From the IMG/VR virus record IMGVR_UViG_3300044631_000684, positions 1 through 37,113 of that record: DNA of 37,113 bases; one strand, given 5' to 3'. Origin of the DNA: a virus. The notes beneath the pieces are model-generated. The model worked only from the letters and a program-made list of their open reading frames with translations. It did not search any database and was not told the DNA's origin. Shown piece by piece: positions 1-6,918 of this stretch (within the stretch, counting starts at the first letter, position 1; the number at the start of each line of letters is the position of its first letter). Made by a program: the position numbers and the translations under genes.

Positions 1-567
1 GTGAAGCGTGTTGAGACTGTAATCGAAAACCAATTGTTTACTGGTAACGGTACATCTCCTCAGCTTGCTGGTTTGCTTTCTAAGTCTACCACTTTTACTG
101 GCGGTTCAATGGCTGGTGGTGTTGAGTCTGCTACAAACTGGGATGTTATTCACGGAATCATCGCTCAAGTAAGAGCTGCTAACGGAACTGCAACTGGAGT
201 ATTTGTTGAGACTGGACAGTATCACTTGATGCTTTCTGAGAAGGATGCAGAGAAGCAATATATCTTGCCAGCTGGCGTTACTTTCAACGCGAACGGTGGA
301 ATTACTGCATGGGGAGTAAACATTATCCCTACTAACGCTTTGACTGGAACGGCTGCCAACTTTGTAGGTGGTGACCTTTCAGTTATCAACGTACGTTTGA
401 GAAGCGGACTTCAGGTTGCAATTGGAGAGTCTGGCGATGACTTTATCGACAACTTGAAGACTGTAAGAATCGAGCAAAGATTGGTTCAGTTCATCTCTGC
501 TAACGATACTCCAGTATTGGTTAAAGGAACTTTTGCAGCTGCAAAGGCGCTTTTGGAAACTACTTAA
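1..567 (+). CDS. Major capsid protein, C-terminal part (left copy, cut by window edge)
   Basis: This is the C-terminal 188 residues of an HK97-fold major capsid protein, the subunit of the icosahedral shell. It aligns without gaps to residues 236-423 of the complete capsid gene at 33975-35246. By hand count about 54 of 567 bases differ, but only two residues do (N to Q near residue 94 and L to I near the C-terminus of this fragment). The GTG at base 1 is an internal Val codon, not a start. Almost all changes are synonymous, so both copies have been under protein-level selection. It is followed by a terminator at 595-624. Partial only because the window begins here. Confidence 0.9.
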   Translation: MKRVETVIENQLFTGNGTSPQLAGLLSKSTTFTGGSMAGGVESATNWDVIHGIIAQVRAANGTATGVFVETGQYHLMLSEKDAEKQYILPAGVTFNANGGITAWGVNIIPTNALTGTAANFVGGDLSVINVRLRSGLQVAIGESGDDFIDNLKTVRIEQRLVQFISANDTPVLVKGTFAAAKALLETT

Positions 568-594
568 TTTTATAGGTGTTTTGTTTAATGGTAA

Positions 595-624
595 AAGGGC
601 GGGAATTTTTCCCGCCTTTTTTTG
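595..624 (+). terminator. Rho-independent terminator after capsid gene (left copy)
   Basis: An 8-bp stem GGCGGGAA / TTCCCGCC with a 3-base loop is followed by a run of seven T. It lies about 30 bases after the capsid stop codon. The same hairpin is kept in the right copy at 35279-35304 although the sequence between stop codon and hairpin differs. That conservation supports a real terminator isolating high-level capsid transcription from the glycosyltransferase genes. Confidence 0.9.
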
Positions 625-669
625 TTTAACGCGTTTAAAATCATTTACTTTAAAAATAAATAATAAGAT

Positions 670-846
670 ATGGCAGATTTTACAATGTGTAAGCCGCAAA
701 GATGCAAGCTTAAAAACACTTGCGAGCGGTACACGGCTAAGGCTGGAGAAATGCAAATTTACTTTAATCAAGAGCCAAGCAACCAAGACGGAACAAAATG
801 CGAAATGTATTTCAAGAAAAATTGTAAACCTTGCGGAGAAATATAA
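670..846 (+). CDS. Cys-rich mini-protein (58 aa), putative metal-binding
   Basis: This 58-residue protein has cysteines at 7, 12, 18, 44, 52 and 55, giving C-x4-C-x5-C-x-R-Y near the N-terminus and two further Cys near the C-terminus. The spacing suggests a small zinc- or disulfide-stabilised fold; this is inference. A second gene at 24059-24265 starts with nearly the same pattern (MSDVTMC, then C-x4-C-x5-C-x-R-Y), so the phage carries two members of one family. The right-end copy at 35351-35527 has the same length and all the cysteines. It follows the capsid terminator and starts the glycosyltransferase cluster. Function unknown. Confidence 0.8.
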   Translation: MADFTMCKPQRCKLKNTCERYTAKAGEMQIYFNQEPSNQDGTKCEMYFKKNCKPCGEI

Positions 847-848
847 TA

Positions 849-1388
849 ATGAAAAAACCTACAAAAAAAACGCTTAATTCAATTGACATGATTAAAATCA
901 TGGAATCAATTCCTGATAATGATACCAATTTACAATATATTGACAAACCAGCTGGAATTGAGCATTACAGGCTTTTAGTTTGGTTAGGTGGTCAGGTAAA
1001 AGGAAAAATAATGGAGCTTGGAAGTTTACGCGGTCATTCAGCTTTTTGTTTAGCTCAATGTGAAAATGAAGTTTTAAGCTACGATATTGAAAATAAAATT
1101 TCTCTTAATTATAAGCCAAAAAATCTAAATTTCTACCTTTCAGAAAAGGGACATTTATTAATTGACGATTCTTTTGATTTATTGTTTATTGATACAATGC
1201 ACGATGGCATTTACGAACAAGAAGTATTAAACCATTTAAGAGAAATTAAATGGAAAGGAATAGTTCTAATGGATGACATTTTGCTTTTTAAGGAACTATA
1301 TAAACTTTGGAAAGAAATACCAGAGCAGAAAGCAGATTGGACAGATATTGGTCATCATTCAGGTACAGGAATAATTTGGTTTAAATGA
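849..1388 (+). CDS. Class I SAM-dependent methyltransferase-like protein, present only in the left copy
   Basis: This 179-residue protein resembles small Rossmann methyltransferases (Methyltransf_24-like). The motif I region ELGSLRGHSAFCLA (about residues 57-70) fits SAM binding, and FDLLFIDTMHDG and GIVLMDD fit the following strands. I chose the ATG at 849 rather than the in-frame TTG at 831, which lies inside the preceding gene. The stop overlaps the next start as ATGA. It sits with glycosyltransferases, so it may methylate a sugar or a glycan precursor; that is inference. The gene is absent from the homologous right-end region, where the Cys-rich gene is followed 12 bases later by the glycosyltransferase. 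Confidence 0.7.
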   Translation: MKKPTKKTLNSIDMIKIMESIPDNDTNLQYIDKPAGIEHYRLLVWLGGQVKGKIMELGSLRGHSAFCLAQCENEVLSYDIENKISLNYKPKNLNFYLSEKGHLLIDDSFDLLFIDTMHDGIYEQEVLNHLREIKWKGIVLMDDILLFKELYKLWKEIPEQKADWTDIGHHSGTGIIWFK

Positions 1389-2695
1389 AATTATCAATTT
1401 TAGTCCCTTCAGTAGCAGGCCGAAGAAATACCTTTTTGCCTAAATCATTGGATATGCTTTATGGTCAATTAGAGGCATTGCCTGAACAAGACCAAAAGGA
1501 GGTTGAAATTATTTATTTAATTGACAATAAAACCATTATGCTAGGTGATAAAAGAAATCTTATGATTAGCATAGCAAGCGGTAAATACATTTCATTTGTT
1601 GATTGTGACGACCGCATTGAGTCAGATTACATTTTAACTATTTTAGATGCAATTAATTCAAATGCAGATTGTATAACCTTTGAGGTTTCTGTTTCACTAA
1701 ATGGCAACAATCCTAAAATCTGTTACTATTCTAAAGATTTTCCTAACGACTATAATACTGAGGAGGCTTATTATAGATTGCCAAATCACATACCAGTAAT
1801 AAAAAAAGAAGTTTCAACTAAGGTTTCTTTTCCAAGTTTACCAAGAGCGGAGGATGCTGGTTACGCAAAGATTTTAAAACCACATTTAAAGTCTGAGTTT
1901 AAAATAAATAAAGTCCTTTATCATTATGATTATAGCGATTTAACAACCGTTGCTCAAGAGTATATTCCAAACATAAGAAATAAACGAAAAATTAATATGA
2001 ATCCAATTGTAGACGTGGTTTTTATATCAAACGCGACGAAAATAGGCCCAAGGATGACTCAGAATGCGATTGATAGTTGCATACAAGCCGCAAATGGTTT
2101 GGAAGTCAATTGTATTGTAATAGAAGAGAAGACTAATTTATTCTATAAAAATGCAGCCACATACAATCCCCATTCCCAATTTAATTATAACAAATTTTTA
2201 AATTTTGGTGCAGTTCGTGGTAATGCTCCATGGGTAATGTTTTGTAATAATGATTTGATATTTAAAAATGGCTGGCTACATGGTTTATTAGCTGCGGATT
2301 ATCCTATTGTTAGTCCTATTGCAATGGCTGACTTTAGACAAAAGGATGTTACAGAAAATGAAATAGGCTGGCAATGTGGTAGAAATTTATCAGGTTGGGC
2401 GTTTATGATGAAAAGGTCATTGTATAAAGAAATTGGTGGACTTGATGAGGATTTTGATTTTTGGTTTGCTGACAATTCTTTAATTGAGCAATTAAAAAAA
2501 ATTGATATGCCTCCAATGTTAGTTCCTTCTGCTAGAGTAAATCATTTGGGTAGCCAAACATTAAAAGAAAGAAACCTTAATGATAGAAATGATTTGATGT
2601 GGTCTAAGCTAGAATTGTTTAATCAAAAATATAATCAAACTTTATTTTCAGAACATCCAAAATTCTTAGAATGGAAACAATCGCAATCTGTATAA
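1385..2695 (+). CDS. Two-domain family 2-like glycosyltransferase (436 aa)
   Basis: The protein has two GT-A-type halves. The first (about residues 1-200) opens with the strand KLSILVPSV and carries an acidic DCDD at 73-76, typical of nucleotide-sugar and metal binding in GT2. The second (about 207-430) opens with PIVDVVFISNA, has CNND at 287-290, and carries GGLDEDFDFWFADN at 351-364, which resembles the GT2 acceptor-side signature. Donor and acceptor cannot be read from sequence. It overlaps the methyltransferase by ATGA and the next glycosyltransferase by 25 bases, so the cluster is probably co-translated. The right-end copy (35540-36859) is very similar but begins MSDIKLSIL. Likely decorates virion proteins or a host or phage glycan. 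Confidence 0.82.
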   Translation: MKLSILVPSVAGRRNTFLPKSLDMLYGQLEALPEQDQKEVEIIYLIDNKTIMLGDKRNLMISIASGKYISFVDCDDRIESDYILTILDAINSNADCITFEVSVSLNGNNPKICYYSKDFPNDYNTEEAYYRLPNHIPVIKKEVSTKVSFPSLPRAEDAGYAKILKPHLKSEFKINKVLYHYDYSDLTTVAQEYIPNIRNKRKINMNPIVDVVFISNATKIGPRMTQNAIDSCIQAANGLEVNCIVIEEKTNLFYKNAATYNPHSQFNYNKFLNFGAVRGNAPWVMFCNNDLIFKNGWLHGLLAADYPIVSPIAMADFRQKDVTENEIGWQCGRNLSGWAFMMKRSLYKEIGGLDEDFDFWFADNSLIEQLKKIDMPPMLVPSARVNHLGSQTLKERNLNDRNDLMWSKLELFNQKYNQTLFSEHPKFLEWKQSQSV

Positions 2696-3366
2696 CTACA
2701 AGAAATAGGCATTCTGTTTTAGATTTTTCTTTAGCTGAATGGAAAAAGTATAAACCTAAAAATGCTAAAATATTTATTGTTGATGATGCATCTACTATAC
2801 CAGTAAAGAATTCAAGTTTTAGGTTTGATAAGCAACAAGGCATAGCAAAAGCAAAAAATAAATGCTTAGAATTAGCAGATGATTTTGATTTTGTTTTTTT
2901 AGCAGATGACGACATCTATCCAAAAGTTAAAGGATGGGAAAAGCCTTATATTAAATCCAACCTAAATCATTTGGCTTTGACATTTGAAAAAAATCACAGA
3001 AATCAATTTTATAGTCCTTCAGTTAGAAAAGAAGGAGAATGGAACGGATTTACAACTTATAAAGCTCCAAATGGATGTTTACTTTTTTTAACACAAAAGG
3101 CAATCAAAACGGCTGGAGGTATGAGGCCAGAATTTAGCATTTGGGGATTTGAACACGTCGAATACAGTCAAAGAATTAACCTATTAGGATTAACTCCTTA
3201 TCCTTACATTGATGTGCCAAATAGCCTAGATTTATTTCACGTTTGCGATTATTACAATGAGGTTAGAAGTTCAATTCCAATAGATGTAAAAAGAGAAAGT
3301 GGAAAACATAATTTAAAAGTATGGCAGGAACTTGGAGGCAAACCAGAATTTGTTTCTTATAAATGA
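2671..3366 (+). CDS. Family 2-like glycosyltransferase (231 aa)
   Basis: A single GT-A domain carries the expected landmarks in order: CITTRNR (7-13), IVDDAST (36-42), QQGIAKAKNKCLE (55-67), and the acidic LADDD (77-81). A later GFEHVEYSQR block resembles the acceptor or base region of GT2 enzymes. The start ATG lies 25 bases inside the end of the preceding gene, and this overlap is the same in the right-end copy (36835). The stop overlaps the next gene as ATGA. Substrate unknown. Together with its neighbours it forms a three-enzyme sugar-transfer cluster directly after the capsid gene. Confidence 0.82.
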   Translation: METIAICITTRNRHSVLDFSLAEWKKYKPKNAKIFIVDDASTIPVKNSSFRFDKQQGIAKAKNKCLELADDFDFVFLADDDIYPKVKGWEKPYIKSNLNHLALTFEKNHRNQFYSPSVRKEGEWNGFTTYKAPNGCLLFLTQKAIKTAGGMRPEFSIWGFEHVEYSQRINLLGLTPYPYIDVPNSLDLFHVCDYYNEVRSSIPIDVKRESGKHNLKVWQELGGKPEFVSYK

Positions 3367-3905
3367 AAATATTTTATTCAAACCCTTTCGACTTAGACAA
3401 AAATATAGGTAAAGCCTATAATGAGTATTTAAGCAGCCTAAACGCTGAAGATGAGGATTGGGTCGTAATGCAAGACGGCGACATTCTGTATTTAACTCCT
3501 GACTGGGGTAAAAGAATTCACGATGCCTTGTCTTTAGACGGAGACAAATTTGGATTAGTTGGATGCTATACCAATAGGCTTAGATCAAAGCATCAATTGC
3601 ATAAAAAAGAGTTTAGTTACGACTTGAACTTAAAAAATCATTACGATATAGCCAAGAGTTATGAGGGGGGTGGGGTGGAAGAAATTAAAGAATACATTGC
3701 TGGGTTTTTTATGGCGTTTCAATACAAGACTTGGAAAAAAATAAATTTTACTGAGGATAGCCTAGCATTCGATTCATTGTTTTCGATGAGAGTAAAAGAA
3801 TTAGGATTAAAGATTGGATTAATCCGCTCGCTTTACGTTTTCCATAGTTACAGACTTTGGGCAGACGATGAGCCTTGGAATGAGAAAAAGCATTTACTAA
3901 AATAA
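3363..3905 (+). CDS. Small glycosyltransferase-like protein (180 aa)
   Basis: The short protein has VVMQDGDILYLTPDWG (34-49), with DGD matching the acidic motif of GT2-type folds. The region YIAGFFMAFQYKTW plus FDSLFSMRVKELG resembles the second half of small GT-A enzymes that recognise an acceptor. The N-terminal half of a full GT2 domain is not present, so it may work with another enzyme of the cluster; that is inference. It contains one of the genome's G-tract motifs (3665-3678), read here as three Gly and a Val. It is the last gene of the ATGA-linked cluster. Confidence 0.65.
   Translation: MKIFYSNPFDLDKNIGKAYNEYLSSLNAEDEDWVVMQDGDILYLTPDWGKRIHDALSLDGDKFGLVGCYTNRLRSKHQLHKKEFSYDLNLKNHYDIAKSYEGGGVEEIKEYIAGFFMAFQYKTWKKINFTEDSLAFDSLFSMRVKELGLKIGLIRSLYVFHSYRLWADDEPWNEKKHLLK
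3665..3678 (+). repeat. G-tract motif copy 1 (G6-T-G4-T-GG)
   Basis: Six G, T, four G, T, GG, inside the small glycosyltransferase gene and read as GGG GGT GGG GTG. One of seven similar G tracts on the + strand of an AT-rich genome. Confidence 0.8.
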
Positions 3906-3916
3906 GTAGTATCTTT

Positions 3917-4057
3917 ATGATAAAATTATTGATTGACCTATTACCATTTCAAAAAGGAGAGGTGTTAACTGTAGGTAAGACTTACGACACTTACTTGGTT
4001 GACAAAGGGATGGCAATTTGGGTTAAAGTGGACAAAGAAAAAATTAAAACGAAATGA
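3917..4057 (+). CDS. Hypothetical small protein (46 aa)
   Basis: This 46-residue open frame begins at an ATG 11 bases after the last glycosyltransferase and overlaps the next gene as ATGA. It reads as a short hydrophobic N-terminus (MIKLLIDLLPFQKG) then a mixed-strand body ending in Lys-rich sequence. It looks like a small beta-barrel or SH3-like domain (GEVLTVGKTYDTYLVDKGMA), but I cannot assign a family. The junction overlap and position between two real genes are the main support. Confidence 0.6.
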   Translation: MIKLLIDLLPFQKGEVLTVGKTYDTYLVDKGMAIWVKVDKEKIKTK

Positions 4058-4521
4058 GCGCGACTAAACCTTTAGAAATTGCGTACAATTACCAGGTAGC
4101 GACTGAGCCAATTACCTTGGCCGAGGCTAAGGCTTGGATGCAAATCGATTACACAGACTGGGACAGTTTAATTACCAACCAATTGATTCCAGCGGCTAGA
4201 ATCGAATCTGAGAAAGCCAGCGGAATGCTTTACGTTCAACGAAATGTGACTATTTCAAATAACAAGCGTGACGAGCGAATTTATCCAATTGGGCCTTGGG
4301 TTGCTGACGTTACAACCGACGAAACCGAGATTGAAAATTATGTTTATTCTGCTGGTTTTAACAATTCTAATCTTTTGCCACAAGACCTTAAAATTGCGAT
4401 GCTCAGAAGGATTGCAACCGATTTTGCATATCGTCAAAACCTAATAACAGTCCAGGAGCAGTACGCTCAAAAGAATAGCATTACTACTGAGTTAAAATAT
4501 AGAGCCGACCTATTCGTATGA
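4054..4521 (+). CDS. Head-tail connector protein (gp6-like)
   Basis: The 155-residue protein resembles the HK97 gp6 and SPP1 gp15 adaptor family, which forms the ring joined to the portal. The diagnostic region is EPITLAEAKAWMQIDYTDWDSLI followed by a helix with an IPAARIESEKASG stretch. The C-terminal helical segment (LKIAMLRRIATDFAYRQN) also fits. The size is usual for the family. It is first in the usual order connector, head closure, tail completion, tail terminator, tail tube. ATGA-type overlap links it to both neighbours. Confidence 0.85.
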   Translation: MSATKPLEIAYNYQVATEPITLAEAKAWMQIDYTDWDSLITNQLIPAARIESEKASGMLYVQRNVTISNNKRDERIYPIGPWVADVTTDETEIENYVYSAGFNNSNLLPQDLKIAMLRRIATDFAYRQNLITVQEQYAQKNSITTELKYRADLFV

Positions 4522-4844
4522 TTAACTTTGGAAAATACGACCAGAAAGTTACTTTTATAAACTTTCAATCTGTAAGTGATGGGGCTGGAGGTACAACTCT
4601 GACTCCATTAATTTCTTTAATTACCTTTGCGTCAATAAAGCAAACTAAAGGAACTGATGGTCTAGAATCTGGTCAGATGGTTCTACCAAACACATATGAG
4701 GTAAGAATTCAATATAGAACTTCATTTATTCCAGATATTTATTTCCAAATTTTATACAGATCGAAATACCACAAAATTATTGGAATAAAGTTGGATGAAA
4801 TGAGGCAAAGAAAAGAGTTTGTTATAACAATGATTGGAATATAA
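4518..4844 (+). CDS. Head closure / head-tail joining protein
   Basis: The 108-residue protein fits the SPP1 gp16 and HK97 gp7 type head-closure family (phage head-tail joining). It opens with the strand pattern NFGKYDQKVTF, followed by a D-G-A-G-G turn, a T-x-W-like central strand region and a C-terminal KYHKIIGIKLDEMRQRKEFVITM block typical of the family. It would sit below the connector ring and close the head exit. It overlaps the upstream gene by 4 bases and the next by 1 base. Confidence 0.82.
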   Translation: MINFGKYDQKVTFINFQSVSDGAGGTTLTPLISLITFASIKQTKGTDGLESGQMVLPNTYEVRIQYRTSFIPDIYFQILYRSKYHKIIGIKLDEMRQRKEFVITMIGI

Positions 4845-5323
4845 TGACTGTAAAGGTTAAAGGATTGGATAAGGCTCTTGCTGATTTAGATAAAAAAAGC
4901 GAAGCAATTGTTGATGCGGTTAAATACGTTTTGGCAAATACCGCTACTGATATTGAAATAGATGCTACTAGAAATGCGCCAAATTCGTATCAGATTGGAG
5001 ATGCTACAATTAATTTAAGTTTTATTAAGCAAAAAATTAATAAAAACGTTTTAAATAATGGATTGTTTTGGCAAATTGGATTAAGCGTTCCAACTACTGG
5101 AGAACAATGGGAGGCTTGGATGGAGTTTGGTACTGGTTTGAGTGCTAGAGACATTTTATCTAATCCTCAATATTCTCAAGAGGTTAGAACTCTTGCTAGG
5201 ACATATTATAGAAATGGTGAAGGCCGAATCATTGGAAAACCTTATCTTATGCCAGCCTTTTTCAGGAATACGGATAATTTAGTGACTGATATGGTAAAAG
5301 AAATAAATAATGCTCTAAAATGA
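4844..5323 (+). CDS. Tail completion / neck protein (HK97 gp10-like)
   Basis: The 159-residue protein matches the HK97 gp10 family. It starts with VKVKGLDKALADLDKKSE, continues with a helix TDIEIDATRNAPNS, and has the late YLMPAFFRNTDNLVTDMVKEI region seen in this family. These proteins act at the neck, where tail attaches to head. The stop overlaps the next start as ATGA. The order with neighbours strongly supports the call. Confidence 0.82.
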   Translation: MTVKVKGLDKALADLDKKSEAIVDAVKYVLANTATDIEIDATRNAPNSYQIGDATINLSFIKQKINKNVLNNGLFWQIGLSVPTTGEQWEAWMEFGTGLSARDILSNPQYSQEVRTLARTYYRNGEGRIIGKPYLMPAFFRNTDNLVTDMVKEINNALK

Positions 5324-5769
5324 GAGATATATCTACCGACATACGCATTGCAATAATAAACGCGATTTCTCCTTTAACTTTGAGCGGAACAATTATTCCA
5401 GTTCACGATACGGAATTGCCTATTGGAATAGCACCGGCGTTTTATCAAACTTCTCGCTCTTACGTTTTAATTACAGATCAGAACGAATCAGAGACAACAA
5501 ATAATGACTGCTCAATTAGACAAAATGTAACTGTACAAATTAGCATTATTACCAAATTCCCACAAGGAAACGGAGGCAAGAAACTTTCTGAGAATATTTC
5601 TAGTGCTATTCAACAAAAGATGACTTTGCAGTACTTGACTTTTCCAGCCGACTTGCAAGCGATAAACATCCGAAAAAACTTTTCTAGAGTACAAATTGAG
5701 GAAGGTAGTTCTCAAATAGCCTATCAAAAAATATTGTCATATACCTTGGATATTTTCTTCGTATCTTGA
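5320..5769 (+). CDS. Tail terminator / tail completion protein
   Basis: The 149-residue protein lies where siphophages code the tail terminator (lambda gpU or HK97 gp11 type, DUF3168-like). It has a helix at the N-terminus (RDISTDIRIAIINAI), a beta-rich core and a predicted strand-forming C-terminus ending ILSYTLDIFF. The assignment is mainly from gene order and fold-like pattern. The -33 element of the tail tube promoter overlaps its stop codon. Confidence 0.7.
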   Translation: MRDISTDIRIAIINAISPLTLSGTIIPVHDTELPIGIAPAFYQTSRSYVLITDQNESETTNNDCSIRQNVTVQISIITKFPQGNGGKKLSENISSAIQQKMTLQYLTFPADLQAINIRKNFSRVQIEEGSSQIAYQKILSYTLDIFFVS

Positions 5770-5805
5770 TAATTAAAAATTTATGTATATTTGTTAAAAC
5801 GAATA
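5766..5805 (+). promoter_or_regulatory. Late promoter upstream of major tail protein
   Basis: TTG at 5766-5768, a 17-base spacer, then TATATTTG at 5786-5793, followed by a TTAAAACGAATA leader. This fits the Bacteroidetes TTG/TAnnTTTG promoter type. Core and leader recur at 14743, 30733 and 32941. Confidence 0.8.
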
Positions 5806-5809
5806 AGCA

Positions 5810-6226
5810 ATGGCAACATATCAATTAGGCAATTTCTTTACTTTCGAGTGGAACAATCTTCCAGTCGTTTGTAAAACTTCCGCTTCTGTGTCCATTTCAA
5901 ACGAATCAGTTGTTGTAAGAAACGACTGCACGGGTGACTATGGAGTAAGACTTGAAGGCGGAGACAAATCAGGTTCTTTTTCTTTCTCTGGAGACCTTGA
6001 TTTTGCATCTACTGGAGCATCTAACCTTTCAGCATTTGACTTGATGGAAGACATCGGTAAAGTGTTTGAATTGGTTTTCGGAGGCACTGATTCAGGTGAT
6101 AAAATCATTACAGTTGACGCTCAGTTAAACTCAATTGAAATTACTGCTGAAAGAAACTCTCAAGTATCTTTTACAGGAACTTTCGACTTTGCTGGCGCTC
6201 CAGTAATTAGCGTAATACCAACCTAA
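5810..6226 (+). CDS. Major tail (tube) protein
   Basis: The 138-residue protein forms the tail tube. Support: it has its own strong late promoter; it lies between the tail terminator and the tail-chaperone pair; it is beta-rich with a TSASVSISNESVVVRNDCTGDYG region and a C-terminal EITAERNSQVSFTGTFDFAG block like the TP901-1-type tube proteins. The strong promoter fits a protein needed in many copies per virion. Confidence 0.82.
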   Translation: MATYQLGNFFTFEWNNLPVVCKTSASVSISNESVVVRNDCTGDYGVRLEGGDKSGSFSFSGDLDFASTGASNLSAFDLMEDIGKVFELVFGGTDSGDKIITVDAQLNSIEITAERNSQVSFTGTFDFAGAPVISVIPT

Positions 6227-6235
6227 TAAACATAT

Positions 6236-6565
6236 ATGGCTAAGTACCATTCTGCACCTTTTAAAGAAGGTGAGATTTTCTTTTACCCAAATTTGGGCGC
6301 TCTGGCTAATTTTGAGGACTTTACAGGACAAGGAATTGCCGAAGCATTTAGCGGAAAATCAATACCAAAACTAGATTTAATCTATGTTTTGTTGCTTGAA
6401 TGCCATAAAGTGGCGTGCATTCGTAAATCTCTCCAACCAATAGAAATGGAGGAGTTAAAAACTTGGATTGATGGACAAGATGTTATGAAGTTGTTTAATG
6501 AGATTTTAAATGATCTTTTAATTGAACTTGGCATTGGAAATCCTACCGAAGAAAAAAAAAGGTAA
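6236..6565 (+). CDS. Tail assembly chaperone, short form (gpG-like)
   Basis: The 109-residue protein lies between tail tube and tape measure, the standard place for the tail assembly chaperone. It is helical and acidic toward its end. It terminates just after a run of nine A (6552-6560). A -1 shift at the heptamer AAAAAAA (6553-6559) would bypass the stop and join the downstream frame into a product of about 227 residues, as in lambda gpG/gpGT. Chaperones of this kind coat the tape measure before tube assembly. Sequence similarity alone would not identify it; position and the slip site do. Confidence 0.75.
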   Translation: MAKYHSAPFKEGEIFFYPNLGALANFEDFTGQGIAEAFSGKSIPKLDLIYVLLLECHKVACIRKSLQPIEMEELKTWIDGQDVMKLFNEILNDLLIELGIGNPTEEKKR

Positions 6566-6589
6566 ATAACGATGAGCAGACAACTGCTC
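6553..6589 (+). promoter_or_regulatory. Programmed -1 frameshift signal
   Basis: Slippery A-AAA-AAA (6553-6559, zero-frame codons AAA AAA) is followed by the zero-frame stop TAA at 6563 and a perfect hairpin: GAGCAG, loop ACAA, CTGCTC (6574-6589). After a -1 slip, reading continues without a stop through 6601 into the next open frame. Spacer to the stem is 14 bases, somewhat longer than usual. Confidence 0.75.
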
Positions 6590-6600
6590 GGGAGTATTTA

Positions 6601-6918
6601 ATGCTGCTTGTTGGGCGTTTAAAGATGCCTTATGAGCAGCTTTTTTCTTTAAATATGAAAGAGATTAATGCATTGATAAAAGGTCACGAAATAGATTATA
6701 AAGACCTAATTGAAAGCCTTAGAGTTCACGCATTAATTGCATTGCAGCCACATTTAAAAAAGGGAACAAATATAAGTCCCTCTAAAATATGGCCTTTACC
6801 TTGGGATACTACATCAAAGGCTTTAGAGTCAACTCCTCAAGACTTTGCTAAAGCGAAGAAATTATTGGAAATTGCAAGTAAACTAGAAAGAAATGTCAAA
6901 TCCAAGAATAGAAGTTGA
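6601..6918 (+). CDS. Tail assembly chaperone extension (gpT-like, read by -1 frameshift)
   Basis: This open frame has an ATG at 6601, but it stays open upstream to the slip site at 6559, adding a stretch beginning KVNNDEQTTAREYL. The natural product is therefore probably the fused 227-residue chaperone, not a free protein. The segment is helical (PYEQLFSLNMKEINALIKG; SLRVHALIALQPHLKKG) and would bind tube subunits in the lambda GT model. Its last 26 bases overlap the tape measure start, which is usual for this gene pair. Whether the internal ATG is also used cannot be told. Confidence 0.72.
   Translation: MLLVGRLKMPYEQLFSLNMKEINALIKGHEIDYKDLIESLRVHALIALQPHLKKGTNISPSKIWPLPWDTTSKALESTPQDFAKAKKLLEIASKLERNVKSKNRS

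Larger units (their letters stand above)
1..2949. repeat. Left divergent copy of the terminal homology (matches 34680-37113)
   Basis: The first 2949 bases and the last 2434 bases carry the same gene order: capsid C-terminus, terminator, Cys-rich mini-gene, two-domain glycosyltransferase, second glycosyltransferase. The offset is 34679 through the capsid gene and 34164 by the second glycosyltransferase. The difference comes mainly from an approximately 0.53 kb methyltransferase block present only here. Identity is about 90% in the capsid part. This is too divergent to be a simple terminal redundancy of one clone, so a mixed-strain wrap-around or two related tandem genomes is more likely. Confidence 0.85.

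Noticed and set aside
1-567. Independent second major capsid gene
   Set aside because: It is cut by the window edge and aligns collinearly with residues 236-423 of the capsid; a wrap-around or strain copy explains it.
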